Below are positions 15,327 through 24,425 of a DNA stretch of 49,292 bases, in pieces. A program made the position numbers and the translations under genes. The stretch comes from Flavobacteriaceae bacterium (GTDB lineage Bacteria; Bacteroidota; Bacteroidia; Flavobacteriales; Flavobacteriaceae). Under the pieces are notes generated by a model. That model was not told the origin of the DNA, made no database searches, and worked only from the letters and a program-made list of their open reading frames with translations. The stretch spans positions 1 to 49,292 of the forward strand of contig CANHMG010000006.1 of the NCBI GenBank assembly GCA_947461795.1, given 5' to 3'. Position 1 is the stretch's first letter; the number at the start of each line of letters is the position of its first letter.

Positions 15327-15851
15327 CTACTTTGTTTTTTCTCCAACGAAATAATCGTTTGGGGACTTGAATAAAACATTAAAAGTGGTCAAACTTCCGT
15401 AAATTCTCGTGATGTATTGTTGCAATTCTACTTTTTCAATTTCTTCTAAATTGCTCGCGTTGATCTTTTGTTCCATCACGCGCAATCGGTCGCGGAGCAT
15501 TACTATTTTATGGAAGAAAACATCAATCGGAACATCTTTCGACGCTAATCCCGCTTGACCAGGTTCAAGAGTCATTTTACCACCTTTCCATTTATCGCCA
15601 ATAGCAACAGGTTCGCCAAGTCCATTCCATTTTTTTAATATAGACAAAAGGCTTTGCTCCACATCGTAAAAGCTAACAGTATCTACTTCGTTTTCGGCTA
15701 CGGCAATCACCTCGAATTCACTATCGATGTCGATGGTTTCCAAGCCATTTTCGATAAACGTTACCCAATATTCTGTCGAGGAAACGTTTGTAATAACGCC
15801 TTTTCCGTATTCTGAATGTTGTATTCTAGACCCAATTCCAAGTATTTTCAT
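15327..15851 (-). CDS. conserved hypothetical protein with an N-terminal CarD/Tudor-like segment
   Basis: A 174-residue soluble protein. The first 45 residues (GSRIQHSEYGKGVITNVSSTEYWVTFIENGLETI) fit the small beta-barrel found at the start of CarD proteins and the end of UvrD/PcrA helicases, which have the pattern G-x-x-V-x-H-x-x-F/Y-G-x-G. Residues of about 60-170 are helical and unrecognised (VMEQKINASNLEEIEKVELQQYITRIYGSL). It may bind protein or nucleic acid through the barrel; this is inference. It follows the fad operon terminator, so it is transcribed separately, and lies ahead of sodC. Confidence 0.65.
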   Translation of the reverse strand: MKILGIGSRIQHSEYGKGVITNVSSTEYWVTFIENGLETIDIDSEFEVIAVAENEVDTVSFYDVEQSLLSILKKWNGLGEPVAIGDKWKGGKMTLEPGQAGLASKDVPIDVFFHKIVMLRDRLRVMEQKINASNLEEIEKVELQQYITRIYGSLTTFNVLFKSPNDYFVGEKTK

Positions 15852-15893
15852 GTTGTTTTATTTTTTACTAAAATACTCGTTTACTACAAATAA

Positions 15894-15928
15894 AAAAACC
15901 GTTCTGTAGTAAAACAGTAACGGTTTTT
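15894..15928 (-). terminator. terminator of the fad operon
   Basis: Long stem AAAAACCGTT (15894-15903) / AACGGTTTTT (15919-15928) with an inner CTGT/ACAG extension and a 6-nt loop; on the minus strand it is followed by a T run. It stands 23 bp after the acyl-CoA dehydrogenase stop codon. Confidence 0.88.
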
Positions 15929-15951
15929 CAACATTCATTTCAACAGTTTTC

Positions 15952-17742
15952 TTAAAAGCAATATTCGTTTTCAGCCACCAACTTTGTCGTAATTGTTTCG
16001 CGCAATCCTACAATATTGGGCATGTTGGTGTATTTTGTAAATCGACGCAATCCCATCAACATCATACGTTGTTCGTCACCTTCAGCAAAGGAAATAATAC
16101 TTTCTTTCCCTTTTTGAGTTACTATATCCACTGCTTTGTATAAATATAATTTTGCCATGGCAATTTGCTCTTGGACTTTACCTTCACCTTCTTTCTTAGC
16201 TAGTTTTTCGGTTCTTAATAGAGTAGATTCTGCCATGTAAATTTCAATCAAAATATCAGCCGCCGCCATTAATAATTGCTGATGTCCGTCTAATTCTGGT
16301 CCATATTTTTGAACCGCACCGCCAGCTACCATTAAAAATGCTTTTTTCAGTTTGCCAATCATTTCTTTTTCTTCGGCAAACAATTCAGAATAATCGGGAG
16401 TGTCAAAAGAGGGAATGCCCATCAGTTCTTCCTGCACTTTTGTGGCTGGACCCAATAAATCAACATGACCTTTAAAGGCTTTTTTAATAAGCATCCCAAC
16501 GGACAACATGCGATTAATTTCGTTGGTTCCTTCATATATTCTTGCTATACGGGCATCTCTCCACGCACTTTCCATTGGTGTGTCTTCGGAGAATCCCATT
16601 CCACCAAAAATTTGAATACCTTCATCAGCACAATTTTGAACATCTTCAGAAACGGCTACTTTTAGAATCGAGCATTCAATAGCGTATTCTTCAACACCTT
16701 TTAATTCGGCTTCTTGATGTGAACTACCTTCACTTTCTCTCAATTGAATGCGATCCTCTATATCTTTTGCTGCACGATACGTGGCACTTTCACCAGCATA
16801 ACAGCTTGTTGCCATTTCGGCTAATTTATATCGAATGGCACCAAATTGAGCAATAGCAGTATTAAATTGCATTCTTTCATTAGCATATTTTACAGCTCCA
16901 GAAGTCACTCTGCGTTGTGCATCTAAACATGCGGCTGCCAATTTGATTCGACCTACATTCAAGGCATTCATCGCAATTTTGAATCCGTTGCCTCTTTCAG
17001 AAAGCATGTTTTCAACGGGTACTTTGGTGTCCGCAAAGAAAACCTGACGCGTAGAAGAAGCGCGAATCCCAAGTTTATGTTCTTCTTCATTCATTGTAAT
17101 TCCATTGGATGAGTCATTTTCGACGATGAAGCCAGTAATGTTCTTGTCATTTTCAATTCTGGCAAATACAATGAAAACCGAACAAAATCCAGCATTAGAG
17201 ATCCACATTTTTTGTCCTGTGATTTTGTAATGCGTTCCGTCATCTGATAGAACCGCTTTTGTTTTTCCAGAATTAGCATCTGAACCCGCTCCAGGTTCAG
17301 TAAGACAATAGGCCCCAAACCATTCACCTGTGGCTAGTTTTGGAACGTATTTTTGTTTTTGTTCTTCAGTTCCGTAGAGTGTAATCGGCATAGTTCCAAT
17401 TCCGGTATGTGCACCAAAAGCTGTTGAAAAAGAACCAGTTGCTCCTGAGATATAATCGCAAACCAAGCAAGTATTTACGAAGCCCATTCCCATGCCACCA
17501 TAAGCTTCAGGCACTGCGACACTAAGAAAGCCTAAATCGCCCGCTTTCTTCATGCATTCTTCTGTAAAGGCGTAATCTTTCTTTTCGAAACGGTCTTTGT
17601 TCGGCCAAATTTCTTTATCGACAAACTCTTTGACAGAGTCGCGCATCATCAATTGTTCTTCATTAAAATCTTCCGGTGTGAAAATATCTTCACATTGGGT
17701 TTCTTTTACGAGGAATTGTCCACCTCTTGTTTTATCGCTCAT
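15952..17742 (-). CDS. fadE: acyl-CoA dehydrogenase, FadE-type
   Basis: A 596-residue FAD enzyme doing the first oxidation of beta-oxidation (acyl-CoA to trans-2-enoyl-CoA). Visible marks are CLTEPGAGSDANSGKTKA and QKMWISNAGF (flavin and substrate site), the segment with RASSTRQVFF, and IYEGTNEINRMLSVG near residue 408. A C-terminal part of about 170 residues beyond the core makes it similar in size and order to Bacillus subtilis FadE. It is the last gene of a four-gene minus-strand operon, 28 bp behind the thiolase, with a strong terminator after it. Electrons would go to an ETF pair not in the window. Confidence 0.9.
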   Translation of the reverse strand: MSDKTRGGQFLVKETQCEDIFTPEDFNEEQLMMRDSVKEFVDKEIWPNKDRFEKKDYAFTEECMKKAGDLGFLSVAVPEAYGGMGMGFVNTCLVCDYISGATGSFSTAFGAHTGIGTMPITLYGTEEQKQKYVPKLATGEWFGAYCLTEPGAGSDANSGKTKAVLSDDGTHYKITGQKMWISNAGFCSVFIVFARIENDKNITGFIVENDSSNGITMNEEEHKLGIRASSTRQVFFADTKVPVENMLSERGNGFKIAMNALNVGRIKLAAACLDAQRRVTSGAVKYANERMQFNTAIAQFGAIRYKLAEMATSCYAGESATYRAAKDIEDRIQLRESEGSSHQEAELKGVEEYAIECSILKVAVSEDVQNCADEGIQIFGGMGFSEDTPMESAWRDARIARIYEGTNEINRMLSVGMLIKKAFKGHVDLLGPATKVQEELMGIPSFDTPDYSELFAEEKEMIGKLKKAFLMVAGGAVQKYGPELDGHQQLLMAAADILIEIYMAESTLLRTEKLAKKEGEGKVQEQIAMAKLYLYKAVDIVTQKGKESIISFAEGDEQRMMLMGLRRFTKYTNMPNIVGLRETITTKLVAENEYCF

Positions 17743-17770
17743 TTCCTTAGTATTTAAGATTCAAAATAAT

Positions 17771-18952
17771 TTATATCAATTCAAATATTCCCGCGCTTCC
17801 TTGTCCAGTTCCCACGCACATAGAGACGATTCCATATTTGTTTCCTCTTCGTTTCATTTCGTCAAATAGTTGAACGGATAGTTTCGCCCCTGTGCATCCC
17901 AAAGGATGACCTAAGGCGATGGCACCACCGTTGACGTTTACGATATCCGGATTCAATCCTAATTCTCGAATTACTGCCAAAGACTGTGAAGCAAATGCTT
18001 CGTTGAGTTCAATTAAATCGATGTCTTTCAATTGCAGTCCAGCTTGTTTTAATGCCTTCGGAATGGCTTGCACTGGTCCAATTCCCATAATTCTTGGTTC
18101 AACACCTGCCGAAGCAAAATTGACCAGTCGCGCGATAGGAGTGAGGTTCAGTTCTTTGACCATGGCTTCACTCATAATCAATACGAAAGCAGCGCCATCA
18201 CTCATTTGAGATGAATTTCCAGCCGTAACACTTCCGTCTGCCGCAAATACAGGTTTTAGATTACCAAGGGCGGAGATATTGGTATCGGCTCGTGGACCTT
18301 CGTCTTTACTGACCGTGTATGATTTCTTTTCTTTTTTACCATTTTCATTGATAAAGGTTTGCTCGATTGTAATGGGCACAATTTGCTTATCGAATTTGCC
18401 TTCAGCTTGCGCTTTTAGAGCTTTTTGATGTGAGTTGAAAGCAAACGCATCTTGATCTTCTCGCGATATATTGAATTGTTTAGCCACCGCTTCCGCCGTA
18501 AGTCCCATGCCCCAATAATAATCTTCATGACCTTCTTTTGCAACAGCGTAATCTGGAGTTGGCTTGTAGCCACCCATTGGAATAAAACTCATGCTTTCGG
18601 CGCCACCAGCAATGATACAGTCTGCCATTCCAGCTTGGATTTTTGCCGTCGCCATTCCGATGGTTTCCAATCCAGAGGCACAATATCGGTTGACGGTAAC
18701 ACCAGGAACATCAGTTACTTTTAATCCCATTAATGAGATTAATCGCCCAACATTCAATCCTTGTTCCGCTTCTGGCATGGCATTTCCAACCATGACATCG
18801 TCGATTCTTTTCTTATCGAAATCTGGCAGTTCATTCATCATAAATTGAATCGTTTCCGCCGCTAACTCGTCAGGGCGTTTGAACCGAAAAACACCTTTAG
18901 GGGCTTTTCCGACGGCGGTTCTGTATGCTTTTACTATGTATGCTGTTTTCAT
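17771..18952 (-). CDS. fadA: acetyl-CoA acyltransferase (3-ketoacyl-CoA thiolase)
   Basis: A 393-residue thiolase that cleaves 3-ketoacyl-CoA with CoA to give acetyl-CoA. The catalytic set is complete: nucleophile C91 in NRYCASGLE, H349 in GGAIALGHPLGCTGA and C379 in SMCVGTGQG. Its place directly after the bifunctional hydratase/dehydrogenase gene (4 bp gap) and before fadE points to fatty-acid breakdown and not to an acetoacetyl-CoA biosynthetic thiolase. The gene order matches the fadN-fadA-fadE operon of Bacillus. Confidence 0.93.
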   Translation of the reverse strand: MKTAYIVKAYRTAVGKAPKGVFRFKRPDELAAETIQFMMNELPDFDKKRIDDVMVGNAMPEAEQGLNVGRLISLMGLKVTDVPGVTVNRYCASGLETIGMATAKIQAGMADCIIAGGAESMSFIPMGGYKPTPDYAVAKEGHEDYYWGMGLTAEAVAKQFNISREDQDAFAFNSHQKALKAQAEGKFDKQIVPITIEQTFINENGKKEKKSYTVSKDEGPRADTNISALGNLKPVFAADGSVTAGNSSQMSDGAAFVLIMSEAMVKELNLTPIARLVNFASAGVEPRIMGIGPVQAIPKALKQAGLQLKDIDLIELNEAFASQSLAVIRELGLNPDIVNVNGGAIALGHPLGCTGAKLSVQLFDEMKRRGNKYGIVSMCVGTGQGSAGIFELI

Positions 18953-18956
18953 CGTC

Positions 18957-21347
18957 TTAGTTTCTTAGTGGTTTTCCTTTTGTTAGCATGAATTGGATTC
19001 GCTCCAATGTTTTTCTTTCTGTACACAATGATAAAAAAGCTTCTCGTTCTATATCTAGCAAATATTGCTCAGATACCAATGTTGGTTCTGACAAATCGCC
19101 ACCAGCCATAACATAAGCCAATTTGTTTGCAATTTTCAAGTCGTGGTCGGAGATATATTTCCCTGCCACCATTTGATTCGTGCCAACCAAGAACATTCCC
19201 AATGCTTGTTTTCCTAAGACTTTTACATCTGTTCGTCTGATGGGTTGTGTGTAACCCGCTTCGGCCATGATTAGTGCGTGTTTCTTGGCTTCCGCAATTT
19301 GTCGATCTTTATTGACAACGACGATATCTTTTCCGTGTTGTAAGATGCCTAAATCGAAGGCTTCATAAGCGGAAGTTGACACTTTTGCCATGGCAACAGT
19401 TAAGAAATATTCTTGCAGGACGTTTAACTCGACATCATTTTTTCGAAACAAATCGGAAGCCCGAAGTGCCATTTCTTTAGAGCCACCACCACCAGGAATT
19501 ACACCGACTCCAAATTCCACCAATCCGATATAGGATTCTGCTGCGGCGACCACTTTGTCGGCATGCATACTCATTTCGCAACCACCACCCAAAGTCATTC
19601 CGTGTGGAGCTACGATGACAGGAATACTCGAATAACGCACGCGCATCATGGTGTCTTGAAACATTTTGATAGCCATATTCAATTCGTCGTATTCTTGCTC
19701 AACTGCCATCATGAAGATCATTCCAATGTTGGCACCAACGGTAAAATTGGCAGCTTGATTTCCGATGACCAATCCTTGATGTTCTTTTTCGGCTAGATCA
19801 ATCGCTTTATTGATGCCTTGCAGCACATCACCGCCAATGGTGTTCATTTTTGATCGGAACTCTAGATTTAAGATTCCGTCTCCTAAATCTTGAATTATAG
19901 CACCGCTATTACTCCAGACTTTTTTGCTTTCTCTGATATTATCCAATATAATGAAGGCATCTTGACCGGGAACTTTTACTTGTGATTTTGAGGGAATTGA
20001 ATAGCAGTATGTCGCACCTTCTTTGACCGTGTAAAAACTTGAATTTCCAGAAGCTAACATGTCAAAAACCCATGAGGCAGGTGCTAAGTTTTCAGCTTTC
20101 ATGATTTCAATTCCTTTGTCGACTCCGATAGTATCCCAGATTTCAAACGGACCATTTTCCCAGCCGAAGCCTGCTTTCATCGCATCGTCAATTTTATACA
20201 AATCGTCAGCTATTTCAGGGATTCTATTGGAGACATAGGCAAACATTCCCGCGAAGTTTTTTCTGTAGAATTCACCCGCTTTGTCTTTTCCTTTTACAAG
20301 TACTTTGAAGCGATCGATTGGTTTGTCGATGGTTTTCGTTAATTCTAAAGTGGCAAATGCTGCTTTCTTCGCCGGTCTATATTCAAGTGTATTCAAATCT
20401 AAAGACAAAATATCTTTGTCGACTTTTTTATAAAAACCTTGGTTGGTTTTGCTTCCCAGCCAATTGTTTTCCATCATTTTTGTGATGAAATCGGGCATTT
20501 TAAAAAGGTCATGCGCTTCGTCAGTAGGACAATTTTCGTAGATGCCGTTAGCTACATGAACCAACGTATCCAAACCTACTACATCAACTGTTCGGAATGT
20601 TGCTGATTTTGGACGGCCAATTACTTGACCAGTTAATTTGTCGACTTCCTCTATCGTTAGCCCCATTTCTTTCACCAAGTGAAAAAGACTTTGAATCCCA
20701 AAAATTCCAATTCGATTTCCGATAAATGCAGGAGTGTCTTTGGCTACAACAGAAGTTTTACCTAAGAATTGTGAGCCGTAATTGGTGAGAAAATTGAGCA
20801 CCTCTTTCGACGTTTGTGGTCCGGGGATAATCTCAAACAATTTTAAATAACGCGCTGGATTGAAAAAGTGTGTGCCACAAAAGTGTTTTTGAAAATCCTC
20901 GCTTCTGCCTTCACTCATATATTGAATAGGAATTCCTGAGGTATTAGAAGTTACCAAAGTTCCAGGTTTTCTATATTTTTCAATTTGTTCAAAAACTGAT
21001 TTTTTTATGTCTAATCTTTCCACAACAACCTCAATGATCCAATCGGCATTTGCAATTTGAGCTAAATCGTCAGTGGTGTTTCCCGTCTTAATTCGACTCG
21101 CAAATTTTGAATGATAAATAGGAGAGGGTTTCGATTTTAATGCATTGGCTAGATGTTCATTTGCAATTCGATTTCTAACAATTTTACTCTCTAAAGTCAA
21201 TCCTTTCTTTATTTCAATATCGTTTAGTTCTCTTGGAATAATGTCTAAAAGTAAGACTTCGACACCTATATTAGCAAAATGGCAGGCGATTCCAGAACCC
21301 ATGATTCCAGAGCCAATCACTGCTACTTTTTTAATAATTCTTTTCAT
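18957..21347 (-). CDS. fadN: 3-hydroxyacyl-CoA dehydrogenase / enoyl-CoA hydratase (FadN-type)
   Basis: A 796-residue bifunctional beta-oxidation enzyme. The NAD-binding dehydrogenase comes first (VAVIGSGIMGSGIACHFANIG at residues of about 8-28; FFNPARYLKLFEIIPG and the C-terminal helical repeats follow to about 470). The crotonase/hydratase fold is behind it (residues of about 500-720, with GANIGMI, PHGMTLGGGCEM and GVGVIPGGGG). This order is that of Bacillus FadN; E. coli FadB has the reverse. It hydrates enoyl-CoA and oxidises the 3-hydroxyacyl product. It begins 3 bp after the MarR-type regulator gene and is 4 bp from fadA. Confidence 0.92.
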   Translation of the reverse strand: MKRIIKKVAVIGSGIMGSGIACHFANIGVEVLLLDIIPRELNDIEIKKGLTLESKIVRNRIANEHLANALKSKPSPIYHSKFASRIKTGNTTDDLAQIANADWIIEVVVERLDIKKSVFEQIEKYRKPGTLVTSNTSGIPIQYMSEGRSEDFQKHFCGTHFFNPARYLKLFEIIPGPQTSKEVLNFLTNYGSQFLGKTSVVAKDTPAFIGNRIGIFGIQSLFHLVKEMGLTIEEVDKLTGQVIGRPKSATFRTVDVVGLDTLVHVANGIYENCPTDEAHDLFKMPDFITKMMENNWLGSKTNQGFYKKVDKDILSLDLNTLEYRPAKKAAFATLELTKTIDKPIDRFKVLVKGKDKAGEFYRKNFAGMFAYVSNRIPEIADDLYKIDDAMKAGFGWENGPFEIWDTIGVDKGIEIMKAENLAPASWVFDMLASGNSSFYTVKEGATYCYSIPSKSQVKVPGQDAFIILDNIRESKKVWSNSGAIIQDLGDGILNLEFRSKMNTIGGDVLQGINKAIDLAEKEHQGLVIGNQAANFTVGANIGMIFMMAVEQEYDELNMAIKMFQDTMMRVRYSSIPVIVAPHGMTLGGGCEMSMHADKVVAAAESYIGLVEFGVGVIPGGGGSKEMALRASDLFRKNDVELNVLQEYFLTVAMAKVSTSAYEAFDLGILQHGKDIVVVNKDRQIAEAKKHALIMAEAGYTQPIRRTDVKVLGKQALGMFLVGTNQMVAGKYISDHDLKIANKLAYVMAGGDLSEPTLVSEQYLLDIEREAFLSLCTERKTLERIQFMLTKGKPLRN

Positions 21348-21350
21348 AAT

Positions 21351-21824
21351 CTATTTTTCGGTTTTCTGCGCTATTTCACTAACGCTCGGGTGATTAAATA
21401 TGTTTTTTTCTTGAATTAATTCGTTGATTGTTTCTGAAACTTCCATAAAATATTGTAATTTTTCTTGGGATATATTTTTACGGATTGTTTCATTAAATTT
21501 TAAAACTGTATTCCTTGAAAGTTCTCTTTTTTCTTTTCCGAAATCGGTCAAATAAATTAGCATGCCACGACCATCATTTGGGTTTTTCTTTCGAATTATT
21601 AAGCCACGGTCTTCCATTGATTTTAAAGTTCGTGTCAAACTTGTGGCTTCCATACCCATTTTCGGAGCTAATGATGTTGAAGGAGTACCGTCCTCTCTGT
21701 CTAGACTTAATAACGCAAATCCAGTAGCCATAGTTGCATCGTATTTTGAGGCTTCTTCGTTATACATTCTCGCGACCGCTTGCCACGTTGCTCTGAGTAT
21801 GTAATCAATGGTTTTGTCTTTCAT
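21351..21824 (-). CDS. MarR-family regulator of the fad operon
   Basis: A winged-helix MarR protein, 157 residues from the ATG at 21822-21824. The frame extends upstream to a TTG at 21855-21857, but that codon is part of a -7 promoter box, so the ATG is the better start. Marks are GTPSTSLAPKMGMEATSLTRTLKSMEDRGLI (recognition helix) and KNPNDGRGMLIYLTDFGKE (wing). It is the first gene of the operon with fadN-fadA-fadE. A perfect palindrome lies next to the promoter, so autorepression relieved by acyl-CoA or a fatty acid is a reasonable inference. Confidence 0.85.
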   Translation of the reverse strand: MKDKTIDYILRATWQAVARMYNEEASKYDATMATGFALLSLDREDGTPSTSLAPKMGMEATSLTRTLKSMEDRGLIIRKKNPNDGRGMLIYLTDFGKEKRELSRNTVLKFNETIRKNISQEKLQYFMEVSETINELIQEKNIFNHPSVSEIAQKTEK

Positions 21825-21854
21825 AGATTTTGAATAGATGAATTCAAAGGTACA

Positions 21855-21862
21855 CAAAAATA
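21855..21862 (-). promoter_or_regulatory. -7 element of the fad operon
   Basis: CAAAAATA on the plus strand reads TATTTTTG on the minus strand, a match to TAnnTTTG, about 30 bp before the chosen ATG of the MarR gene. No clear -33 TTG, consistent with a regulated promoter. Confidence 0.5.
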
Positions 21863-21863
21863 C

Positions 21864-21875
21864 TATGCATGCATA
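21864..21875. promoter_or_regulatory. candidate MarR operator (palindrome)
   Basis: TATGCATGCATA is a perfect 12-bp palindrome placed 1 bp upstream of the fad -7 box, in the -33/-7 spacer. A dimeric MarR protein bound there would block polymerase. Size and location suit a MarR site; binding is inferred. Confidence 0.5.
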
Positions 21876-21910
21876 ATAAATTTATATATTTTTTTATTAA
21901 ATTTTGGAAT

Positions 21911-21936
21911 AAAAAAACTCCTCACAAATGGAGGAG
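21911..21936 (-). terminator. terminator of the small membrane-protein gene
   Basis: On the minus strand a CTCCTC/GAGGAG stem with a 7-nt loop is followed by seven T. It lies 23 bp behind the stop at 21959 and insulates this gene from the fad promoter. Confidence 0.8.
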
Positions 21937-21958
21937 CTCTTATTTTATAAAATGAAGT

Positions 21959-22345
21959 CTATTTTAACTTATCGTTTACAACAGCAATAGAACCGCCAAC
22001 ACAAGCACACATTACTATAGAAATTGCGACTCCTATGGCAAGTACTTTGTAATCAGGTTCAGCCACAGATTCGTTATCAAAGAAACCTGAGATTAATCCC
22101 ATAAAAATACCAATAATAGCCCCAGCTTTCATTCCAGTCATCAATTTTGAAATTGAAGCCCAATGAATAAAAATGTAAGAAATAAAAAATCCTACACTAA
22201 AACAACCAAGAACAATCATCATCATATTCATGGTATCTCCACCAGGGAAAGTGTCTTTAAAAATAATACCGTAAAAGAGCCAACCTAATAGCCAATCTAC
22301 AATACCTCCAACAATTCCTCCAACAATAAAGTTTTTTACATTCAT
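21959..22345 (-). CDS. four-helix membrane protein, function unknown
   Basis: A 128-residue integral membrane protein with about four hydrophobic segments (residues of about 5-29, 43-63, 73-91 and 102-122). The first contains GGIVGGIVDWLLGWLFYGIIF, and Gly-rich packing motifs occur in the third and fourth. The general look is like small DUF1761-type membrane proteins, but I cannot place it firmly. It is monocistronic, with a terminator behind it, between the fad operon and the acyl-CoA ligase gene. A role in lipid metabolism is suggested only by location. Confidence 0.65.
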   Translation of the reverse strand: MNVKNFIVGGIVGGIVDWLLGWLFYGIIFKDTFPGGDTMNMMMIVLGCFSVGFFISYIFIHWASISKLMTGMKAGAIIGIFMGLISGFFDNESVAEPDYKVLAIGVAISIVMCACVGGSIAVVNDKLK

Positions 22346-22501
22346 AATAATATATTTTATTGGTTAATAAAATAAAAGTATAAAATTATAAGAATGCAAT
22401 AAATTAACAGTTGTTTAATTATTAACTGTTTAAAATTCAAATTGTTAATAAGATTGAGTATGAAATTTAAGTAATAAATTTCCTTAGTGAAGTATTTAAA
22501 T

Positions 22502-24277
22502 TTAAGTAGAACTATAAATTTTAGAATACAAATTTTTATATTTCTCCATGACAATTTTTCGTTTCAATTTTAATGTTGGTGTCAAATGACCACTATCTAT
22601 TGACCAAACTTCAGGCGTCAATTCGAAGCGTTTTATTTTTTCCCAATTCCCAAATTTTTCATTTAAGAAATTTATTTCTTCTTGTATTCTAGCGATTACT
22701 TTGGGATTGGAAATAATTTCTTCGTTGGTTTTTCCAACTTCTAATCCATGGAGTTTTTCCCATTCCCGAATAAAATCAAAACTTGGTTGAATAAAAGCAG
22801 CTGGCATTTTTTCGCCATCTCCAATAACCATAATTTGTTCTATAAATCGAGATTGTTTCATGATATTCTCTATCATTTGCGGTGCAATATATTTTCCTCC
22901 TGAGGTTTTAAACATTTCTTTTTTGCGATCGGTGATTTTTAAAAATCCATCGGAATCTATTTTACCAATATCACCTGTTAAGAAATAACCGTCTTTCAAA
23001 ACTTCATTCGTTAAAATTTCATCCTTATAATAGCCCATCATCACATTCGGCCCTTTACAAAGTATTTCACCATCGGTTGCAATTTTGACTTCGACGTTTT
23101 GAATTACTTTGCCTACTGCTCCAATTCTAAATCCACCATTCTTATAACAATTAACAGAAATTACAGGAGAAGTTTCAGTCAATCCGTAGCCTTCCATAAC
23201 GGGCATTTCTGCTGCTGCGAATATTCGTGTAAGTCTTGTTTGTAGGGCAGCACTTCCGGAAACCATAACATTTAAATTACCGCCTAATCCTTCTTTCCAT
23301 TTACTAAAAATAAGCTTTCTAGCCACCTTCAATTGCGTTTCATACCAGAATCCGTTAGCACCGTAAGGTTCATATCGTAGTCCTAAATCAATAGCCCAAA
23401 AGAAGAGTTTCTTTTTAATTCCTGTTAATTCTGTTCCTTTTGCATAAATCTTATCATATACTTTTTCTAATAGTCTTGGAACGACTGAGAAAACAGTTGG
23501 TTTCACTTCTTTAATATTGTCTGACAATTTTTCTATGGATTCCGCAAAATAAATAGAAACCGAATAATATTGATAGATATATAAAATAACGCGTTCGAAA
23601 ATATGGCAAATAGGTAAAAAACTCAAAGCTACACTAGTTCCTTCATCGAACGGAATTCTTGGAGAACTATCTAGAACATTTGAAACAATATTGCGATGCG
23701 AAAGCATGACTCCTTTTGGTCTTCCTGTTGTTCCAGAAGTATAAATGATGGTCGCTAAATCTTCGGAAGAAACTTGATTTTTTCGATCTTCAACGTCATT
23801 TTGATTGGAAGTGTCTTTTCCTAATTCGAGTAGTTCTTTCCAATTTTTGCAATTTTCAATGGTATTAAAAGAATAAACTTCTTTTAAAAAAGACAAATTG
23901 TTTTTGATGCGATTTACTTTGCGAAGCACTTCTTCATCTGAAACAAAGCAATATTTGGCTTCACAATGATTTAAAATATATTCATAATCAATTTCTGAAA
24001 TGGTGGGATAAATAGGAACATTTTGAGCTCCAACTTGAAGCACACCTATATCCATAATATTCCATTCGGTTCTATTATTGGAAGAAATAATCGCAATCTT
24101 ATCATTTTTCTGAACCCCCAATTGCAATAAAGCTCTTGAAATAGCATTTGCTTTATCTATATATTCTTGCGTAGATGTTTTTATCCATTCGCCATTGTAT
24201 TTGGTTACTAAGGCAGCTGGAATATTATTTTTTTCCAATTGATAATAGGGAAAATCAAATAAGCGAGTGATGTTCAT
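22502..24277 (-). CDS. long-chain fatty acid-CoA ligase
   Basis: An AMP-forming acyl-CoA synthetase of about 591 residues from the ATG at 24275-24277. The frame opens 33 bp earlier at another ATG, but the region there holds a promoter-like TAATTTG, and NITRLFDFPYYQLEKNN is the usual family start. Motifs: TIIYTSGTTGRPKGVMLSH (P-loop), GYGLTETSPVIS, YFLTGDIGKIDSDGFLKITDRKKEMFKTSGGKYIAP. It activates fatty acids to acyl-CoA with ATP at the inner membrane and so feeds the fad operon nearby. It is the long-chain eukaryote-like subgroup (FadD15-type). It is expressed separately from fadNAE. Confidence 0.88.
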   Translation of the reverse strand: MNITRLFDFPYYQLEKNNIPAALVTKYNGEWIKTSTQEYIDKANAISRALLQLGVQKNDKIAIISSNNRTEWNIMDIGVLQVGAQNVPIYPTISEIDYEYILNHCEAKYCFVSDEEVLRKVNRIKNNLSFLKEVYSFNTIENCKNWKELLELGKDTSNQNDVEDRKNQVSSEDLATIIYTSGTTGRPKGVMLSHRNIVSNVLDSSPRIPFDEGTSVALSFLPICHIFERVILYIYQYYSVSIYFAESIEKLSDNIKEVKPTVFSVVPRLLEKVYDKIYAKGTELTGIKKKLFFWAIDLGLRYEPYGANGFWYETQLKVARKLIFSKWKEGLGGNLNVMVSGSAALQTRLTRIFAAAEMPVMEGYGLTETSPVISVNCYKNGGFRIGAVGKVIQNVEVKIATDGEILCKGPNVMMGYYKDEILTNEVLKDGYFLTGDIGKIDSDGFLKITDRKKEMFKTSGGKYIAPQMIENIMKQSRFIEQIMVIGDGEKMPAAFIQPSFDFIREWEKLHGLEVGKTNEEIISNPKVIARIQEEINFLNEKFGNWEKIKRFELTPEVWSIDSGHLTPTLKLKRKIVMEKYKNLYSKIYSST

Positions 24278-24400
24278 TTTTAGAATCTTTAATCCACGCA
24301 AATTAATCATTTAATATATACAGTACAATTTTAAGATTTATTAATCACTAATCATTTTAAATTTAATTTAGAGTTCAATCGTCTTTGTTATTTTATTTGA

Positions 24401-24408
24401 TAATTTTG
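24401..24408 (+). promoter_or_regulatory. -7 element of the LTAS-like gene
   Basis: TAATTTTG matches TAnnTTTG, 17 bp before the ATG at 24426. A TTTG upstream is only 13 bp away, so the -33 part is not convincing. Confidence 0.4.
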
Positions 24409-24425
24409 CAACTTAAATTATCGTC

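Noticed and set aside
17091..17327. Minus-strand open frame of 78 codons
   Set aside because: It lies within the acyl-CoA dehydrogenase gene in another frame and has no recognisable sequence.
22357..22554. Minus-strand open frame of 65 codons, Ile/Leu/Tyr-rich
   Set aside because: Very AT-rich sequence partly overlapping the acyl-CoA ligase end; composition is what random AT-rich DNA gives.
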